A stretch of 64,000 nucleotides of DNA from assembly GCF_025128055.1 (NCBI RefSeq), contig NZ_JAHLYS010000024.1, positions 1-64,000 on the forward strand, read 5' to 3'. A program made the position numbers and the translations under genes. Source of the DNA: Synechococcus sp. CS-1329. Lineage in GTDB: Bacteria; Cyanobacteriota; Cyanobacteriia; PCC-6307; Cyanobiaceae. The notes under the pieces are model-generated. The model ran no database searches. It was not told the origin of the DNA and saw only the letters and a program-made list of their open reading frames with translations. Shown piece by piece: positions 61,580 through 64,000 of this stretch. The stretch's first letter is position 1. Each line of letters opens with the position of its first letter.

Positions 61580-62630
61580 ATGGACGTTCCAGTCCTGCTG
61601 CTTTCTACCGGTGGCCACCAGCTCGAAGCGGCCGAGACGCTGGTCCAGGCGGGCCGGTTCGCGGTGATCCTGTTCGCCGCCAGGGCCATGGCCGAGCTGA
61701 TGGTGCGGCTGCGCCTGCCGGCCATCCTCGGGGAACTGGTGGCGGGTGTGCTGATCGGCGTCTCAGGGCTTCCCCTGATCCTGGCCCCGGAGCTGGTCGG
61801 GGACCTCAACTCCTTCGCCCAGGGCGCGATCGCTTCACTGGCCCAGGTGGGCCCCGACCAGGTTCAAGAGATCTACGACCACAGCTTCAGCAACCTGCAG
61901 GCGGTGGGCAAGATCGGCCTCTTCGCCCTGCTCTTTCTCACCGGGCTGGAGAGCGAACTCGATGAACTGATGGCGGTGGGGATGCAGGTGATCACGGTTG
62001 CCCTCACCGGGGTGGTGCTTCCCTTTGCCCTGGGGACCTTCGGCCTGCATGCCCTCTTCGCCGGTGCGGCGATGACGACCACCAGCATCGGCATCACGGC
62101 CAGCGTGTTGGGGGAGCTGAAGTTCCTGCGCACCCGTGATGGCCAGACGGTGATCGGCGTCGCCGTGCTCGATGACTCCTCGGCATCGTGATCCTGGCCG
62201 TGGTGGTGGCACTGGCGGGCGGGGAAGGCTTAGCCATCGCACCGGTTCCCAAGCTGATCGCAGCGGCGGTAGTGTTTGCGGGTGTGGCGCTGTTCCTGAG
62301 CCGTACCGCCGCCCCCGCCTTCGACTTGCCGCTGGATCGCCTGAAGGCCCCCGGCGAGATGGTGGTGGCGGCCTGATCCTGAGTGCCTCGCGGCACCGGC
62401 ATTCGATCGAGGAGGCGGTGAAGCCCCTGGTGGCACTGTTCGCCACAGTGTTTTTCGTGCTGATCGGCAGCGGCCTCGATCTGGCCGTTCTCAATCCCTT
62501 CGAGGCCGCTAACCACGAGGGGCTGGTGATGGTGATGGGCACCACCTTTCTGGCTCCGGTGCTGCTGCGCCTCGTGCTGGCCAATCCTGAGGCTGCCGTT
62601 GAGGTCGCCCCAAGGATCTCGTCTCCCTGA
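61580..62630 (+). pseudogene. CPA2 cation/proton antiporter, frameshifted and deleted
   Basis: Reads well as a KefB/CPA2-type antiporter in three frames. Segment 1 (61580 to about 62176) covers helices 1-5 with LPAILGELVAGVLIG and ITASVLGELKFLRTRDGQTV. At about 62176 GATGACTCCTCGGC lacks one base relative to the family D-D-I-L-G-I, so D-D-S-S-A-S-stop results. Segment 2 (about 62177-62372) resumes at VILAVVVALAGG. Segment 3 (about 62370-62630) resumes as GLILSASRHRHSIEEAVKPL and VLIGSGLDLAVLNP. The last quarter also lacks the conserved MMPRGEV region, so there is a deletion. Not functional. Confidence 0.8.
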
Positions 62631-62646
62631 TGGCGACCCAACTCCC

Positions 62647-63741
62647 CTAATCCTCGCTCGACTTCGACTTCCCCGCCGGCAGGGGTGGCAGAGCGGGTGG
62701 AGAGAGCACCTCCAGCTCGGGGGGATTGGGAGCGGTTTCAGGGCCGATCAGGTCCACCGCGGAGCGTTGCACCACCAGACGAAAGCGCAGGGGTGCCTGC
62801 TTCTGGTTGATGAAGTCCTGCACGGCGGCCACCTGCTGGGTGGTCGGCAGCGCCGGATCAGTGACCCGCACCCGGGCCCGGATCAGGGGCGGATTCTTCT
62901 GCCAGTCAATGGAGACCCCCACCAGATCAATGGCGGGGTCGCCGCCGAGGGTGATCGTGCTGCTGCGCAGGCGCTGCTCGATCACCGCCTCCAGCTGCTG
63001 AGCCTTGGTTTCCAGCCGGTAGCGGCTCACCAGGCGATAGAAGCTCGCGCTCAGTGGAATCACCAGCAGGGCGGTGAGGGCCACGCTGGTGAGACCGAGC
63101 CTGCTCTGGAAGAGGCGACGCCGGTAGGCCCGCTCAAGGATGGCCAGGGCCGCCATCGCCCCCACCATGATCCCGAGCAGGTTGGTGGCGAACAGCAGCA
63201 GCGCGCCATAGGCCTGCAGCCAGTAGGAGGAGGCCAGCAGGATTCCCACCACGCACATCGGTGGCACCAGGGCCACGGCGATCGCCAGGCCCGCCAGGGC
63301 CGAGATCGCATCCTTTCTGAGCTTGGCGAACATCGCCACCGCGCCTGCCACCAGGGCCACGCCCAGATCCAGCAGGTTGGGGCTGGTGCGGTTCATCACT
63401 TCGCTGCCGAAGCTGGGGAAGGCCACCAGATGGCCCACCCCCATGGCCAGCAGCACGCAGATCACCACCCCAAGCATCAGGGTGCGCAGGGCCCGCAGCA
63501 CCATCGGCGCCCGACCCCGCAGGGTCTCGAAGGCCATCGCCTGCAGCGGCAGGATCCAGGGGGCCACTACCATCGCGCCGATCACCACACCGGGGCTGTT
63601 GGCCAGCAGGCCGAGGGTGGCGATCAAGGTGGCCCCCACCGTGAGCACCACAAACACCAGGTTGAAGCTGGCCTCGTGCTCGAACTCCCGACGCAGGGCA
63701 TCCAGACGGGCGTCGTCCGGGGTGGCGGTGGTGGCAGTCAT
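62647..63741 (-). CDS. DUF389 membrane protein, second copy
   Basis: A 364-residue protein with about six helices, paralogous to 43906-45036: VFVVLTVGATLIATLGLLAN, VIGAMVVAPWILPLQAM, NRTSPNLLDLGVALVAG, IDWQKNPPLIRARVRV. The C-terminus has short proline-containing segments (SPPALPPLPAG), not the long run. ATG 63741 was chosen. Function unknown. It ends 16 bases after the antiporter relic on the other strand. Confidence 0.85.
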   Translation of the reverse strand: MTATTATPDDARLDALRREFEHEASFNLVFVVLTVGATLIATLGLLANSPGVVIGAMVVAPWILPLQAMAFETLRGRAPMVLRALRTLMLGVVICVLLAMGVGHLVAFPSFGSEVMNRTSPNLLDLGVALVAGAVAMFAKLRKDAISALAGLAIAVALVPPMCVVGILLASSYWLQAYGALLLFATNLLGIMVGAMAALAILERAYRRRLFQSRLGLTSVALTALLVIPLSASFYRLVSRYRLETKAQQLEAVIEQRLRSSTITLGGDPAIDLVGVSIDWQKNPPLIRARVRVTDPALPTTQQVAAVQDFINQKQAPLRFRLVVQRSAVDLIGPETAPNPPELEVLSPPALPPLPAGKSKSSED

Positions 63742-63857
63742 TGCTGGGCCGGAGGCGGTCGGCGGAGGCCAATGATGCTGCCTGCAGATCAAGCCAGCCC
63801 GTTGGCAGCGCTGCACCCGTTGCAGCAATCCGATTCAGGGCTGGATCGGTACTCCAG

Positions 63858-64000
63858 ATGTTCCTGCTCGCCGCTGCGATGCCGATTCCCCTGACCGCCC
63901 TGCTGCTCGCACTCGCAGCCCCCCAGCCCGTTGTCCTGCCCGAATTCGTTCAAGCCGGCGCCAGGCCGATGGCCGTGGCTGCCGGTGGCTGGGTCGCCCA
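63858..64000 (+). CDS. Start of a secreted or membrane protein (cut by window end)
   Basis: Only 47 codons are visible. ATG 63858 gives a signal-like start (MFLLAAAMPIPLTALLLALA, then AAPQP), followed by VLPEFVQAGARPMAVAAGGW. Product cannot be named. Divergent from the DUF389 gene across 116 bases. Confidence 0.55.
   Translation, partial: MFLLAAAMPIPLTALLLALAAPQPVVLPEFVQAGARPMAVAAGGWVA

Overview
The window is GC-rich, almost fully coded DNA from a cyanobacterium, most likely a picocyanobacterium of the Cyanobium / freshwater Synechococcus type. This rests on gene content: ferredoxin-type nitrate reductase, nrtABCD with the fused NrtC, cnaT, a perfect NtcA-type box, apocarotenoid oxygenase, and scattered GCGATCGC (HIP1) palindromes. 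Species assignment is inference; no 16S or other marker is present.

Layout. 1-0.8 kb: end of an IS3-like insertion sequence abutting a broken Bcr/CflA-type drug exporter. 0.9-21.6 kb: a molybdenum and nitrate assimilation region with a YdeP-type molybdo-oxidoreductase, an APC permease, a small secreted protein, moaA, mobA, a PsiE-family protein, narB, then nrtABCD ending in a Crp/Fnr regulator, a nitrate-reductase-associated protein, cnaT, nirA, a CbiX-domain protein and cobA. Together they import nitrate, reduce it to nitrite and ammonium, and make the Mo cofactor and siroheme that the two reductases need. 21.6-29.6 kb: housekeeping genes (CsgG-like protein, cupin, tRNA-Met, pyrE, ygfZ, RecB-like nuclease, phosphoglucomutase, rdgB).

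29.6-37.7 kb: a probable sulfate-ester utilisation island: secreted HAD phosphatase, AraC regulator, divergent arylsulfatase, its formylglycine-generating enzyme, three small or medium membrane proteins, and a SulP transporter. 37.7-45.2 kb: four MscS-type mechanosensitive channel genes in about 6 kb, then a DUF389 membrane protein with a 15-proline tail and a short Nif11 gene. 45.2-57.6 kb: DUF1499, carotenoid oxygenase, hisB, beta-carbonic anhydrase, fabI, a two-gene split photolyase-like pair coupled to a phosphopantetheinyl transferase, a thioredoxin-fold protein, a DegT aminotransferase, a classical photolyase, a Nudix hydrolase and folK.

57.6-64 kb: flavin amine oxidase, a 316-bp gap holding a pentapeptide-repeat relic, transglutaminase and N-formylglutamate amidohydrolase genes, a decayed CPA2 cation/proton antiporter, a second DUF389 gene, and the start of a secreted protein cut by the window end.

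Most genes sit in short co-oriented runs with 4-nt ATGA or GTGA overlaps. All functions are assigned by reading motifs; no database search was run.
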